DNA of 64,000 nucleotides from Cupriavidus sp. 2SB (GCF_005503625.1 NZ_SCMX01000007.1:62001-126000), one strand, 5' to 3'; positions 7,897 through 15,704 are shown, counted from the stretch's first letter. Made by a program: numbers and translations. The notes: generated from the sequence alone by a model not told the origin.

Positions 7897-8014
7897 ATGG
7901 TCATCCGCGCCAAGGCAGGTACAGCGTTTGTCTACGAACTCAATGGCTGCCGCCTAACTGACCATGGTCAACGGAGAGTGGGTCACCGTCAAGGTTGAAC
8001 CGCTACCGGCATAA
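7897..8014 (+). pseudogene. Tiny ORF(s), possible frameshifted 38-aa protein
   Basis: An ATG at 7897 has an ideal GAGGAG nine bases upstream. It opens a 33-codon frame ending at 7998. The first 21 codons (MVIRAKAGTAFVYELNGCRLT) look like a folded beta protein; the last 12 are Arg-rich and unlike it. A second frame from ATG 7964 to 8014 reads MVNGEWVTVKVEPLPA, which fits the first part well. Removing one base near 7960 would fuse them into a 38-aa protein. This may be a frameshift mutation, programmed slippage or a sequencing error. Confidence 0.4.
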
Positions 8015-8035
8015 CCTGATCGCACCGCGATCGCA

Positions 8036-8080
8036 GCCTCCAGCTCACGACGATGTGTGACTGGAGGCTTTTCTTTTTTT
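8036..8080 (+). terminator. Rho-independent terminator
   Basis: GCCTCCAG / CTGGAGGC stem with inner CAC/GTG pairing and TTTTCTTTTTTT tail. Confidence 0.9.
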
Positions 8081-8102
8081 GAGTACCGCTCCGTGTGAAA
8101 CA

Positions 8103-8150
8103 TCTCCTACCTGTCAGGCCATCGCAAGTGGCCTCTTACCCAGGAGATCG
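8103..8150 (+). promoter_or_regulatory. Leader element with 16-nt block repeated at 16176
   Basis: CATCTCCTACC followed by GGCCATCGCAAGTGGC (8118-8133). The same 16 bases occur exactly at 16176-16191 before the methyltransferase gene. In both, a GGCC / GGCC-type pairing flanks the GCAAG core. Confidence 0.5.
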
Positions 8151-8153
8151 ATC

Positions 8154-8993
8154 ATGAGCCATTTTTCCAAAGCAGTAGACCGCCGTTCCCGCCGTGCGAT
8201 GACGGAATTCTTGTCCTCGCACTTCCGCTACCACACCGCTGGCAGCCACAACCGCAGTACTTCGTATGCCCACTGCATCAAGGTCGACCGGCTTGGCTTG
8301 ACCCGCGAGCAAACCGACGCCGCGTATGACATGCTGGCGGCGGAGACGTACTGGGATCGCATTGATGATCCCATTCGCGAGTTCACCCACTCCATGCACG
8401 GGATGTACACGATCGGGACGAACGGGCGCTCCGGTGGCTATTTGGTCCTCTATCGCAGTGAGTACAAGAGCACGGAGCATCTGTCCTTCTGCCGGTCGTG
8501 CGGCCAGCGGAACTTCAGGCGAGTCGCTCCTACCTTGGACGGCGCGGAAGGCATCATCGGCGCTGAAATTCTCCGCAATGGGGGCCTCTGGCACGACGAC
8601 GTCTACCTCGGTCGATCGGCCATCCAGGCGATCGCGCTCTCGGACACCGAAAAGCTGGCCATGGTTAGCAAGCTCAAACCGCTGTTGAAAGACTGTTCCG
8701 CGGACAACCGTTGCGGCGTCTGTTCGGCCACCGGCGATCGCGGGCGCGTGAACTACGAAAAGTCCCCGGTCACGCTTTCGCACTGGCCAATGCGTCCCAT
8801 CGACCAGGATGCTGATTTCAGTGACATGAGCATGGACGAACTGCGCTCGCGCGTCGACGTCGTCACGGCGTTCGATGCTGCGTGCGATGAGATTCGCGAG
8901 AATTTCATCGAGTTGCTGTCTGACTTCGCGCCGGTTGAACGAACCATCATGGTTCCCAAGACCGTCACCGTCCTCGAGCGACGCGCGGCTTAA
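8154..8993 (+). CDS. Hypothetical protein with CXXC pairs, 279 aa
   Basis: Start ATG 8154 follows CAGGAG. CRSCGQ (about residue 112-117) and CGVC (about 184-187, in DNRCGVCSATGDRG) are two CXXC pairs that could bind one zinc ion. The N-terminal 40 residues are basic with SHFRYHTAGSHNRS. The last third has acidic helices (MSMDELRSRVDVVTAFDAACDEI). The overall look is of a soluble plasmid orphan, possibly nucleic-acid-binding. It forms a single-gene unit with the common leader and a strong terminator. No family is identified. Confidence 0.65.
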   Translation: MSHFSKAVDRRSRRAMTEFLSSHFRYHTAGSHNRSTSYAHCIKVDRLGLTREQTDAAYDMLAAETYWDRIDDPIREFTHSMHGMYTIGTNGRSGGYLVLYRSEYKSTEHLSFCRSCGQRNFRRVAPTLDGAEGIIGAEILRNGGLWHDDVYLGRSAIQAIALSDTEKLAMVSKLKPLLKDCSADNRCGVCSATGDRGRVNYEKSPVTLSHWPMRPIDQDADFSDMSMDELRSRVDVVTAFDAACDEIRENFIELLSDFAPVERTIMVPKTVTVLERRAA

Positions 8994-8999
8994 CCGCCC

Positions 9000-9037
9000 A
9001 GCCCACCGGACCAATGTCTGGTGGGCTTTTTCTTTCT
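9000..9037 (+). terminator. Rho-independent terminator
   Basis: AGCCCACC / GGTGGGCT stem extended by GAC/GTC, tail TTTTTCTTTC. Confidence 0.9.
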
Positions 9038-9188
9038 GTTCGGTCACGGCCCGGATCTATACCTGCTTGTAGGGCATCACCCCTTACCAGGCATGTGGAG
9101 AGTCGGGGCGCCCTGCGGCCCGTTCCTCCAATCCAACCACCGCCCAACCGTCCTCACAGGGCGGCCCCAAGGGCATCACCAAGGATAG

Positions 9189-9398
9189 ATGATGCGAACC
9201 GACAAGCAGGTTGTCGAGCAGACGAACGAGTTGGCCAGACAACTCTACGAGTTGCGGGGCTATCACGTACGACAAGGGTATCGCTTTGACAAGGCCACCC
9301 ATCCTCATGAGGTCGAGGCATGGCGTGGCGCCTGTGCGGCGCAGCGTTTGCTGACCGACACGGACCCCGAGGATGCACTCGCAAACGTGGAGGACTGA
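9189..9398 (+). CDS. Small hypothetical protein, 69 aa
   Basis: Helical, charged protein beginning MMRTDKQVVEQTNELARQLY. Two adjacent ATG codons (9189 and 9192) are possible; AAGGAT six to eleven bases upstream fits either. The composition (Gln/Glu/Arg helix followed by a short acidic tail DTDPEDALANVED) suits a small regulator or a structural protein, with no recognisable family. There is no hairpin before the next ORF, so the two may be co-transcribed. Confidence 0.5.
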   Translation: MMRTDKQVVEQTNELARQLYELRGYHVRQGYRFDKATHPHEVEAWRGACAAQRLLTDTDPEDALANVED

Positions 9399-9503
9399 AT
9401 CTACTGGTTTGGCATCGTCCACGGCAGCTATCAAACGCCTGTAGAGACTCGCCCTGTGGCAAGCACTTTCGGCACAATTCCCGAATCGGAGAAAGGCACA
9501 GAA

Positions 9504-9878
9504 ATGAAAACAATCGAGACTGGCAAGCATGCGGGCTGCGTGCGTGGTTTTATCCATTCTACGGAGGCCTGGTATCACCGCGGCAAGACATCCGTGCTCG
9601 ATGAAGTGTTGTTTGGCTTCTATGCCCCGGAAGGCGGCACCACCGGGGAGATGCGTGTGGTGTGGCGAGAGCTTGGTCGCGACATCGTTCCAGAACTCAC
9701 AGTCTTTGACGACGCATGGGCGGCGCTGGCGGAATTCGGTGACCTTTTGGCATTGATGTCCGCCGCAGACGCCAAGCACGTAACGGGCAAGCAGTTCTGC
9801 GAAATGCTCGTGCAATGCCGCTTTGTCGACATGACCGAGCGGGTCGAGGGGGAACGTCCCTGGCTGCAGAAGGCCTGA
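9504..9878 (+). CDS. Hypothetical protein, 124 aa
   Basis: Soluble protein starting MKTIETGKHAGC, with GAAAGG upstream of ATG 9504. The 16 in-frame codons upstream lack a ribosome site. The middle (EVLFGFYAPEGGTTGEMRVVWREL) looks like a beta-hairpin sheet. The C-terminal part is helical with one Cys in FCEMLVQCRF. It is the last gene of the rightward accessory array and ends at a terminator facing the HNH gene. Function unknown. Confidence 0.6.
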   Translation: MKTIETGKHAGCVRGFIHSTEAWYHRGKTSVLDEVLFGFYAPEGGTTGEMRVVWRELGRDIVPELTVFDDAWAALAEFGDLLALMSAADAKHVTGKQFCEMLVQCRFVDMTERVEGERPWLQKA

Positions 9879-9900
9879 ACCCAAGTCTGATCTAAACCAA

Positions 9901-9938
9901 CCCCGGTTGCTCTCTCGAGCTGCCGGGGTTTTTCTTTT
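9901..9938 (+). terminator. Rho-independent terminator between convergent genes
   Basis: CCCCGG...CTC / GAG...CCGGGG stem with TTTTTCTTTT tail. It lies between the convergent 9504 gene and the leftward HNH gene. Confidence 0.85.
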
Positions 9939-9949
9939 GTGGCCCGCTT

Positions 9950-10954
9950 TCAGGTACGAGGCCTTGTGGCCAGTCCCGAAAGCCACCAGGACGGGGCGCG
10001 ATGGTACACATTCGCCCGATGCCACGCGAGGTACTTGCACATATCTGCGTCGGGCTGACGCAACCTGAGCGCCCCCGTTAAGACCGAGATGCCACGGTAG
10101 CGACAGTAGTCCCCGTACTCGGACGACATGAGTAGGCAGCCATCGTCATCGAACGACACCAAGCCGCGGCAAAATGCCATGTCGACATGGGTGGCGAGCA
10201 GTAAAACGTTGGATAAGTCCATCCGTTCTGCGTCGGTGCAGGCGGACCAAGGCTTGAGGTGGGTTACGCAAAGTAGGGCGGAGTCCCCAAGCCCAGTTAA
10301 GTCGCAGCGAGTCACGTGGAGTCGGAGCAGGGCCTTCCTGATCAAATCCAGGCCTACTTGCTGTCTCGCAAGCTGGTCGGCCTCAGACTTGGCGGGAATA
10401 TGGGCCGTTGCTTGTCGGAACTGGTGCAACAGCGAGGCTTCCGTCTCAATCTCTGCTATGGAGCTCGGAGGAATGGCCACAAGCGAGTTTGAAGCTTCAG
10501 CCGGCTCCGCAGCTGGCAACGCCACCATCCGAGGCGGCGACATTAGTATGGCCGCACCTTCCCGATAGAGATCGTCTGGGTTCAGGAGGCCTATGCGGAC
10601 ATCGTGATAGTGGCCCAGGAAACTCAGCGCTTCGTGCGTATTGGCAAACCCAATCCCGAGCCAGTCGGCGCCACGTTGATGGCCCGCATAGCGCTTAGTG
10701 ACGGCGAGTTGTCGGGTAATCCACGCCGTGATCTTCCGCGGGCGGGTGGCCGTCGACTCGATGCGCTCAGTACAAATGGCGAGCTCCAACTGGTGGCCAG
10801 GCAGCGTAGCGGACCAGTAGAGCGAGCACGCCAGCCTCCCATGCCGCACCAAGCCCACGCCGTCGCTCAGGCCACGTTGTGCCGGCGCCAAGAAAGCGAT
10901 CTCTGCCTTCCTGACGATGTGCTCCCAGCAAGAGGGGACGACGGGAACAGTCAT
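9950..10954 (-). CDS. HNH endonuclease-domain protein
   Basis: 334 aa. The C-terminal region (about residues 215-275) fits the HNH_2 type seen in restriction-like proteins: RCDLTG, then THLKPW with a His at 232, SNVLLL with an Asn at 249 and ATHVDMAFCRGLVSFDDDG with a His at 256. This order of Cys/His, Asn and His is the beta-beta-alpha metal nuclease core. The N-terminal 200 residues match nothing I know and may read the target. Known HNH_2 proteins cut DNA, often modified DNA or invading phage. The gene stands alone, divergent from the recombinase gene. A defence or homing-like role is inferred. The start is ATG 10954 with only a weak G-rich site upstream. Confidence 0.75.
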   Translation of the reverse strand: MTVPVVPSCWEHIVRKAEIAFLAPAQRGLSDGVGLVRHGRLACSLYWSATLPGHQLELAICTERIESTATRPRKITAWITRQLAVTKRYAGHQRGADWLGIGFANTHEALSFLGHYHDVRIGLLNPDDLYREGAAILMSPPRMVALPAAEPAEASNSLVAIPPSSIAEIETEASLLHQFRQATAHIPAKSEADQLARQQVGLDLIRKALLRLHVTRCDLTGLGDSALLCVTHLKPWSACTDAERMDLSNVLLLATHVDMAFCRGLVSFDDDGCLLMSSEYGDYCRYRGISVLTGALRLRQPDADMCKYLAWHRANVYHRAPSWWLSGLATRPRT

Positions 10955-11378
10955 TCAAACCCCCGGTTCGGTCGGGATGTTTCACGAGCCTCCGCGGTGC
11001 TCCGGGTCACCGGAGACTCGGCTGTAGCCCCCAGCGCAACACTAGAACTGCCACAGCAACAAGACGACATGGGGGGAAGGGAAAGTAGCCCCATCCTCTT
11101 GTTCGGTTAGATGGCCCGCGGCCGAGCGACCGTTCGATTTCTCGCAGGCCGCCGTCAGCGCACGTGTAGGCCAATTTCCACCGCATGGCTACAACCTATA
11201 GGCTGCAGATCAATCGACACCGGCCTACGAAAGCGTTGCAGATCCCCATCAATGCCGCGGACAAAACAGCAGATTTTGGCGGGGGAAACGGCAAATATGT
11301 GCCGTTATTCGCACCCATATATATAATGTAGCTAACAGTCAAGCGTGAAGCACCCCTCCACACATCCCGCGAGCGCAC
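10955..11378. promoter_or_regulatory. 424-bp divergent intergenic region with operator-like repeat
   Basis: No gene is seen here. A perfect inverted repeat AACGGCA-AATATG-TGCCGTT (11287-11306) lies just upstream of a consensus -10 TATAAT (11322-11327) in a short AT-rich track CATATATATAATG. No good -35 exists, and the repeat occupies that position, so it is probably an operator controlling the recombinase gene. The left half is GC-rich with a CCGGGTCACCGG hairpin near 11004. Confidence 0.5.
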
Positions 11379-12554
11379 ATGGCCAACAAGGAAATCTTCG
11401 AGCCGAAAGCCGTCGACTGGCAGAACAACCCCGAACAAGCCTTTGACGGCTGGCTCTCAACGCTGAAGGGTCGCCGAAAGGATGCACCACAGCTGAAAGT
11501 CTCCTCAGTTGAGATCTACAAGCTGCAGTGGGGGAAGTTCCTCTCGTTCCTGGACGAAAGGAAGATCCCGGTCACCGAGACAACGGCGAAGGATGTCTCA
11601 GACTTTCTGTCGACGCTCGCGGAGACAAACTCGTCAAGCCAGCGGGAACGATATCGTGCGCTCCTGGAACGGGTATTCAAGCACCTGCTTGGCGCCGATG
11701 CAACCACCAACGAGCGGCTCAATCCCGCTAGCTGTTCGTCCCAAGGGATAGAGCCGGGTAGAAAGAATTTATTGAATACATCGCTGCAAATGGGCTTCCT
11801 GCGCCGGTCTGAGTACGACGGGCTGGTCTCCCATCTGAACAGCGCACTCAAGCCAGCAAGCGACATCACCGCGCACCGCAAACAGCTACGTGACCGAGCC
11901 ATGGTGGCGGTGTTTCTCGGGGCAGGCCTGAAGGTTCACCAGGCACTGAGCTTGACTGTTAGCTGCATCGAGACGAAACGTGCCGTACAAATCACCGTTC
12001 AGGAAGAGGATTCGAAGTTCTTCCACCAGGTCCGCGTCATGCCGTTCGCCGCGGACCTGCTCAAACGATGGTTGGCGCAGCGACGGAAGTGGGAGCGCGA
12101 ATGTCTGAAGAAGGGTCGCAAGGTGGGCGATCTGGTTTTTCCGGCGGAGATTGTTGATCCCAACAGGCTGCAGGCCCTCGAGAAAGATTCGCCGGTGGCA
12201 AAGCCCAGCACCAGCTCATGGATCGACCTCATCGAAGCAGGGGGCGCTACAGCGAACTCCCGGGGTGGCCGTAATGGCACCGGTGCGCGGTTGGTTGGGC
12301 GTGCGATGAACTCGGTAATGGCACTCCGCATCTGTGAGGCGGTCATGCAGGAGTCGGGGGTGTACACGAGTCGGGAGGAGGCGTCTGCCGAGAGCATCAG
12401 CCCCCAAATACTCCGGAACAGCTTTGCCGCGGCTCTTTTTGCGTCAGGCGAAACGACGTTGGGCGTGCAGCACCAGCTGGGGTTTGCGGAAGAAATCTCC
12501 GCTGCGCGAGTGAAAGCCGCGTGGGATTCCTGGCGCAGCTTTGGCAATGACTAG
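11379..12554 (+). CDS. Degenerate tyrosine recombinase / integrase-like protein
   Basis: 391 aa. The N-terminal part (about 20-110) fits a SAM-like core-binding domain and the C-terminal part the phage integrase catalytic fold. In the first box GLKVHQALSL, Lys replaces the usual catalytic Arg. In box II SPQILRNSFAAAL, the second Arg is kept but Gln and Asn replace the usual His residues. LGFAEE replaces the LGH box, and no Tyr is seen where the nucleophile is expected (ARVKAAWDSWRSF). So it probably folds and binds DNA like an integrase but cannot do standard Tyr chemistry. It could be an accessory DNA-binding protein or a decaying integrase. Confidence 0.7.
   Translation: MANKEIFEPKAVDWQNNPEQAFDGWLSTLKGRRKDAPQLKVSSVEIYKLQWGKFLSFLDERKIPVTETTAKDVSDFLSTLAETNSSSQRERYRALLERVFKHLLGADATTNERLNPASCSSQGIEPGRKNLLNTSLQMGFLRRSEYDGLVSHLNSALKPASDITAHRKQLRDRAMVAVFLGAGLKVHQALSLTVSCIETKRAVQITVQEEDSKFFHQVRVMPFAADLLKRWLAQRRKWERECLKKGRKVGDLVFPAEIVDPNRLQALEKDSPVAKPSTSSWIDLIEAGGATANSRGGRNGTGARLVGRAMNSVMALRICEAVMQESGVYTSREEASAESISPQILRNSFAAALFASGETTLGVQHQLGFAEEISAARVKAAWDSWRSFGND
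12513..12542 (+). repeat. Direct repeat, copy 1 (3' end of recombinase gene)
   Basis: AAAGCCGCGTGGGAT..CTGGCGCAG..TT. It matches 12646-12675 at about 26 of 29 bases. It codes for KAAWDSWRS in the recombinase. Confidence 0.8.
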
Positions 12555-12691
12555 TGACTCGCCGGCAGGTCGCCGCCCCCCGTCCGGCGATCGCGGCAGC
12601 CACGACGCCACGTCATGCGCACGAAATAGGCCAGCCGAGCGGCTCAAAGCCGCGTGGGATAGCTGGCGCAGATTCTCGCCGGCCCGATGCT
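12555..12691 (+). pseudogene. Remnant carrying a second copy of the recombinase C-terminus
   Basis: A short open frame ending at about 12703 contains RLKAAWDSWRRF, nearly the same peptide as the end of the recombinase (VKAAWDSWRSF), in a different frame relative to it. This looks like a remnant of a duplicated or paralogous recombinase 3' end rather than a gene. No ribosome site or start was found. Confidence 0.45.
12646..12675 (+). repeat. Direct repeat, copy 2
   Basis: Second copy, 133 bp downstream of copy 1, in non-genic DNA. Confidence 0.8.
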
Positions 12692-14629
12692 TCAGGGGTT
12701 GACGGCCGCCGGCGCTATCCCCCGTGCCAGTTCGGAGACGAGGGCGGCCATCCTGGAGCAATGCCCGCGCTTTTCTGGCGCAATATCCGCCAGTTCCGAC
12801 GCCCATCGCTTGTAGCGAATGAATGTAGACGGCTTCAATGCAGCGAGCCTTTCCATCTGACCCGAGTCCGAGACCACGACCGCGCTGACGATGCCATCGC
12901 CCAAGAGCGAGGCAATGCCGTAGTCCTCAAGCTCCGCGCTCTCATCGTTGAGCAGCCTGCTTGGGGCTCGTTTGCCTGGAAGGGTAGTTCCCAAGCCGGC
13001 CCCAATGATATCTATCGTCAGGCCCGCAGCGTTCAACGCACTGAATCTCCCGGCGTGGCCGACCAACTCCTCAAACGTCTCATCGACCTCCCGCAGAGCA
13101 TCAATCAGAGCCTTTGGTGTCAACGCGCCGGCAGCTAACAGTTGCACCCGCTTACCAAAGAGCCGGTGCCGGGATGCGTCCGTGATGATGGCACCGGCGG
13201 CCGATGCGTAGACCAGACAGGCATAGTTTCCGATTGCTACCAATCGGTCCCCGAGCTCCATCTGCCGGAGAGCCCGCAGAAAGGAAACCAGCGTTGAAGG
13301 CGCATGCTGGCCTGCGAACAGCGTCTTGTTGATGCCCTCCACCGATAGCATGCTCGTGCGCAAATCGGCAAAGCGCTGCGCCGTTTGCTTTTGCCCGCGC
13401 CAGGCATAGAAACCGTCCGCATAATCTGAGAACGCCTTGGAGGCAAGGCTGTAGTTGGCGAACTCCTGCGCTGTCATTGTCCGAATGTGGAAGTCGGCCA
13501 CCGCCTCGGCATAGACGATCTGCCGCATCCTCGGTGTCTCGCGCTCCGATGCTCGCAATGGCTCGGATTCAGGATGGCGGGTGGTCGCTGGCCTGGCCTG
13601 TTCCTGGTCCGTTGACGGCTCAGGCTCCAACCCAGCAAATCGCCGCAGGTGAAGGCGCTGCTTGTCCGACAACGTGCCCTTGGGGATATCAATACTGACG
13701 TGAAGGACCAGGTCCCCGGACCCATCCCCGCTCCTCAGCCCTTGCCCAGCAAGCCTGAGGTACTTCCCGGCGCGTGTCCCGGCGGGAATCTTGATTTGGA
13801 GATCGCTGCCCAAGACTTCGAATGTTCGGGTGGCACCAAGCATTGCGTCGATGCAATCGATTCGGATCTCCGTGTAGACATTCAGTCCCCGAACGTGGCC
13901 AAGCTTGTGCTTCTTGACTTGAATGATGCAGTAGAGGTCTCCTGGGGCGCCGCCGTTGAAGCCTGGGCCGCCTTTCCCAAGTAGCCGGAGGTTGCAACCA
14001 TTGTGCGTCCTTGCCGGCACCGTCACTTCGAATAGATGATCCCTCGATAGGTAGCCGCGTCCTGTACACCAAGGGCAGCGCGTCCTGGCCCTAGCTCGGC
14101 CCCTACCACTACACGCGTAGCAGCCAATACCGCCGCATTCAGGACACTCCGTCGTGTATGCGTGGAAAAGGAAGCCAGTCCCGTCGCAAAGCGGGCAGTC
14201 GTCATCGGCGAGCCAGCCGACTCTCACGTACCCACCACGAAGCACTGTCTGCACATCGGTAGTGGCCTTCACGAACAAGTCGCGGCCGTGCTCCGGGGGC
14301 TTTGGCGGGGGGTTGCGCCGCGAGGATTGGCGTTGATGCCGGCTCGGTCCAGAATCGAAATCGTCATCGCCGTCGGCTTCGTCGTCTGCCGCGAAGCCGC
14401 CGAACCCTGTGCGCGCATCGTAGGCCTGCTTGCGCGCGTCATCGGACAGAACGGCGTAGGCGCGATTGATGTCCTTGAGCCGCTCTTCGGCCAATTTCCG
14501 CTCGGCTTCCGGGGCCTTGGACAGTCGATCCGGATGCCACTTCTGGGCAAGGCGCCGGTACGCGGTGCGTATAGTTGCCGCATCAGCGTCAGGGCTGACT
14601 CCCAGCGTCTGATAGTGGTTCTCCGACAT
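12692..14629 (-). CDS. DnaJ-like co-chaperone with a long C-terminal extension
   Basis: 645 aa from ATG 14629 (MSENHYQTLGV). A J-domain occupies residues 1-72 with HPD at 32-34, the motif that stimulates Hsp70 ATPase. A Gly/Asp/Pro-rich linker follows. A DnaJ-type zinc region has four CXXC pairs at 145/148, 162/165, 170/173 and 185/188, though spacing and the CXXCXGXG pattern are eroded in the middle pairs. Substrate-binding beta domains run from about 195 to 335 (LRLLGKGGPGFNGGAPGDL, IPAGTRAGKYLRLAGQGL). Standard DnaJ stops at about 375 residues; here roughly 300 more follow with no family I recognise. The host Hsp70 would be its partner. An upstream TTG at 14674 is possible but less likely. 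Confidence 0.8.
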   Translation of the reverse strand: MSENHYQTLGVSPDADAATIRTAYRRLAQKWHPDRLSKAPEAERKLAEERLKDINRAYAVLSDDARKQAYDARTGFGGFAADDEADGDDDFDSGPSRHQRQSSRRNPPPKPPEHGRDLFVKATTDVQTVLRGGYVRVGWLADDDCPLCDGTGFLFHAYTTECPECGGIGCYACSGRGRARARTRCPWCTGRGYLSRDHLFEVTVPARTHNGCNLRLLGKGGPGFNGGAPGDLYCIIQVKKHKLGHVRGLNVYTEIRIDCIDAMLGATRTFEVLGSDLQIKIPAGTRAGKYLRLAGQGLRSGDGSGDLVLHVSIDIPKGTLSDKQRLHLRRFAGLEPEPSTDQEQARPATTRHPESEPLRASERETPRMRQIVYAEAVADFHIRTMTAQEFANYSLASKAFSDYADGFYAWRGQKQTAQRFADLRTSMLSVEGINKTLFAGQHAPSTLVSFLRALRQMELGDRLVAIGNYACLVYASAAGAIITDASRHRLFGKRVQLLAAGALTPKALIDALREVDETFEELVGHAGRFSALNAAGLTIDIIGAGLGTTLPGKRAPSRLLNDESAELEDYGIASLLGDGIVSAVVVSDSGQMERLAALKPSTFIRYKRWASELADIAPEKRGHCSRMAALVSELARGIAPAAVNP

Positions 14630-14749
14630 CCCAGGAACGTGTGTCTTGTGGGCCAAAGCGGAAGCGTGGCACAAGCGCGCAATATTGCATAGGGTGTCTC
14701 AGATTGCGCCATGGCGTGGTCCTGGCCGGCGGCAATCGCAAGCCCCAAA

Positions 14750-14787
14750 GAAAAAAGGCCATCGGGAGAACCCGAATGGCCTTTTCA
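14750..14787 (-). terminator. Bidirectional-looking terminator
   Basis: AAAAGGCCATCGGG / CCCGAATGGCCTTTT stem with an AAAAAA run on the left, giving a U-tract for leftward transcripts from the gene ending at 14790. Confidence 0.85.
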
Positions 14788-14789
14788 CA

Positions 14790-15002
14790 TCATCGGCGGA
14801 CGTGCCGATCGGCCATCGAGTGGCGATAGAGCACGACTACCAGCAGCAGAAGCGCCGCGTTTCGATTCAAGGTGTCAAGGAGGACATTCATTCCCGAAGC
14901 TTCCGCCATCTCCGCACGCATCCGAGGATGAATGCAGAGGAGGGCGATCATGACAAATGACCCCGGCATCGCAAGGAATGCCGCGAAGGCTAGCTTTTTC
15001 AT
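14790..15002 (-). CDS. Small membrane protein, 70 aa
   Basis: ATG 15002 is preceded on this strand by CGGAG nine bases away. Two hydrophobic stretches are visible: LAFAAFLAMPGSFVMIALLCI at the N-terminus and AALLLLVVVLYRH near residue 50, so it probably spans the inner membrane once or twice. It ends directly before a terminator. It lies between the DnaJ-like gene and a divergent small gene. No family is recognised. Confidence 0.55.
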   Translation of the reverse strand: MKKLAFAAFLAMPGSFVMIALLCIHPRMRAEMAEASGMNVLLDTLNRNAALLLLVVVLYRHSMADRHVRR

Positions 15003-15124
15003 CGTGACTGACTCCGTTATCTGTTACCTCGGAGATGCGGTACACGACCTTGTATCTCGATTGCAGGTGGGTGATCTGCATAGCCAAGCATCACGCAAAC
15101 GCTCCCCACCTCAAGGAGATACAG

Positions 15125-15655
15125 ATGAATGAAGCCCTTCCCACCAAGCACGAACTTCGCCGTCAGATGCATGAAGCGCTGGGCAGTTGGCTGTATGCCC
15201 GTCGCGCGACGAGTAAAACTAAGCAGGAGCGAGCCGAACACGTCCTCGACTACCGTCGCCGGCGGAATCAGCTTGCGGCAGGGATGTACCGCGAGGAAGT
15301 CAATGCACGCGGGAATACCGTCCATCGCGATCTGGATGCGGATCTGGCGCTCGGGTTTGTTAGCCGGGATCGATACGTGTATGACAGCAAGCTCTGCGGC
15401 GCCGGCTGGCAACAGTACGACACCGACCAGGATGCCCCTTACTTCGGGTGTTGGGTCAACCTCGAAAAGCGTTGGACCATGTGCTACGCCGAAGGCGACC
15501 GGATTCTGGTGAAATGCCCCAGCGAGGAATCGCTGAAGGCCGAGCTCGCCGACATGGATCGGTTCTATGGCCGGGCTCCTGCCGCGTTCACCTTGTTTGC
15601 CTCCGGTGGGCAGGCAACCCAGCTCGTATGCGAACGACCATCGGTCACACCCTGA
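15125..15655 (+). CDS. Hypothetical protein, 176 aa
   Basis: ATG 15125 follows CAAGGAG. Basic N-terminal helices (KHELRRQMHEALGSWLYARRATSKTKQERAEHV) are followed by an alpha/beta part with several Tyr and Trp (AGWQQYDTDQDAPYFGCWVNLEKRWTMCYAEGD). No membrane segment or signal. A leader of the accessory type (TGATCTGCATAGCC) precedes it and a strong terminator follows. No family is recognised. Confidence 0.6.
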   Translation: MNEALPTKHELRRQMHEALGSWLYARRATSKTKQERAEHVLDYRRRRNQLAAGMYREEVNARGNTVHRDLDADLALGFVSRDRYVYDSKLCGAGWQQYDTDQDAPYFGCWVNLEKRWTMCYAEGDRILVKCPSEESLKAELADMDRFYGRAPAAFTLFASGGQATQLVCERPSVTP

Positions 15656-15672
15656 TCCGTCAAGCCTCTACG

Positions 15673-15704
15673 CCCCCGTGTTATTCACGGGGGTTTTGTT
15701 TTTC
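15673..15704 (+). terminator. Rho-independent terminator
   Basis: CCCCCGTG / CACGGGGG stem with a 5-nt loop and TTTTGTTTTT tail. Confidence 0.9.

Noticed and set aside
8136..9047. A 303-codon minus-strand frame over the 8154 gene
   Set aside because: The plus-strand gene has a leader, ribosome site and terminator; the minus frame has none.
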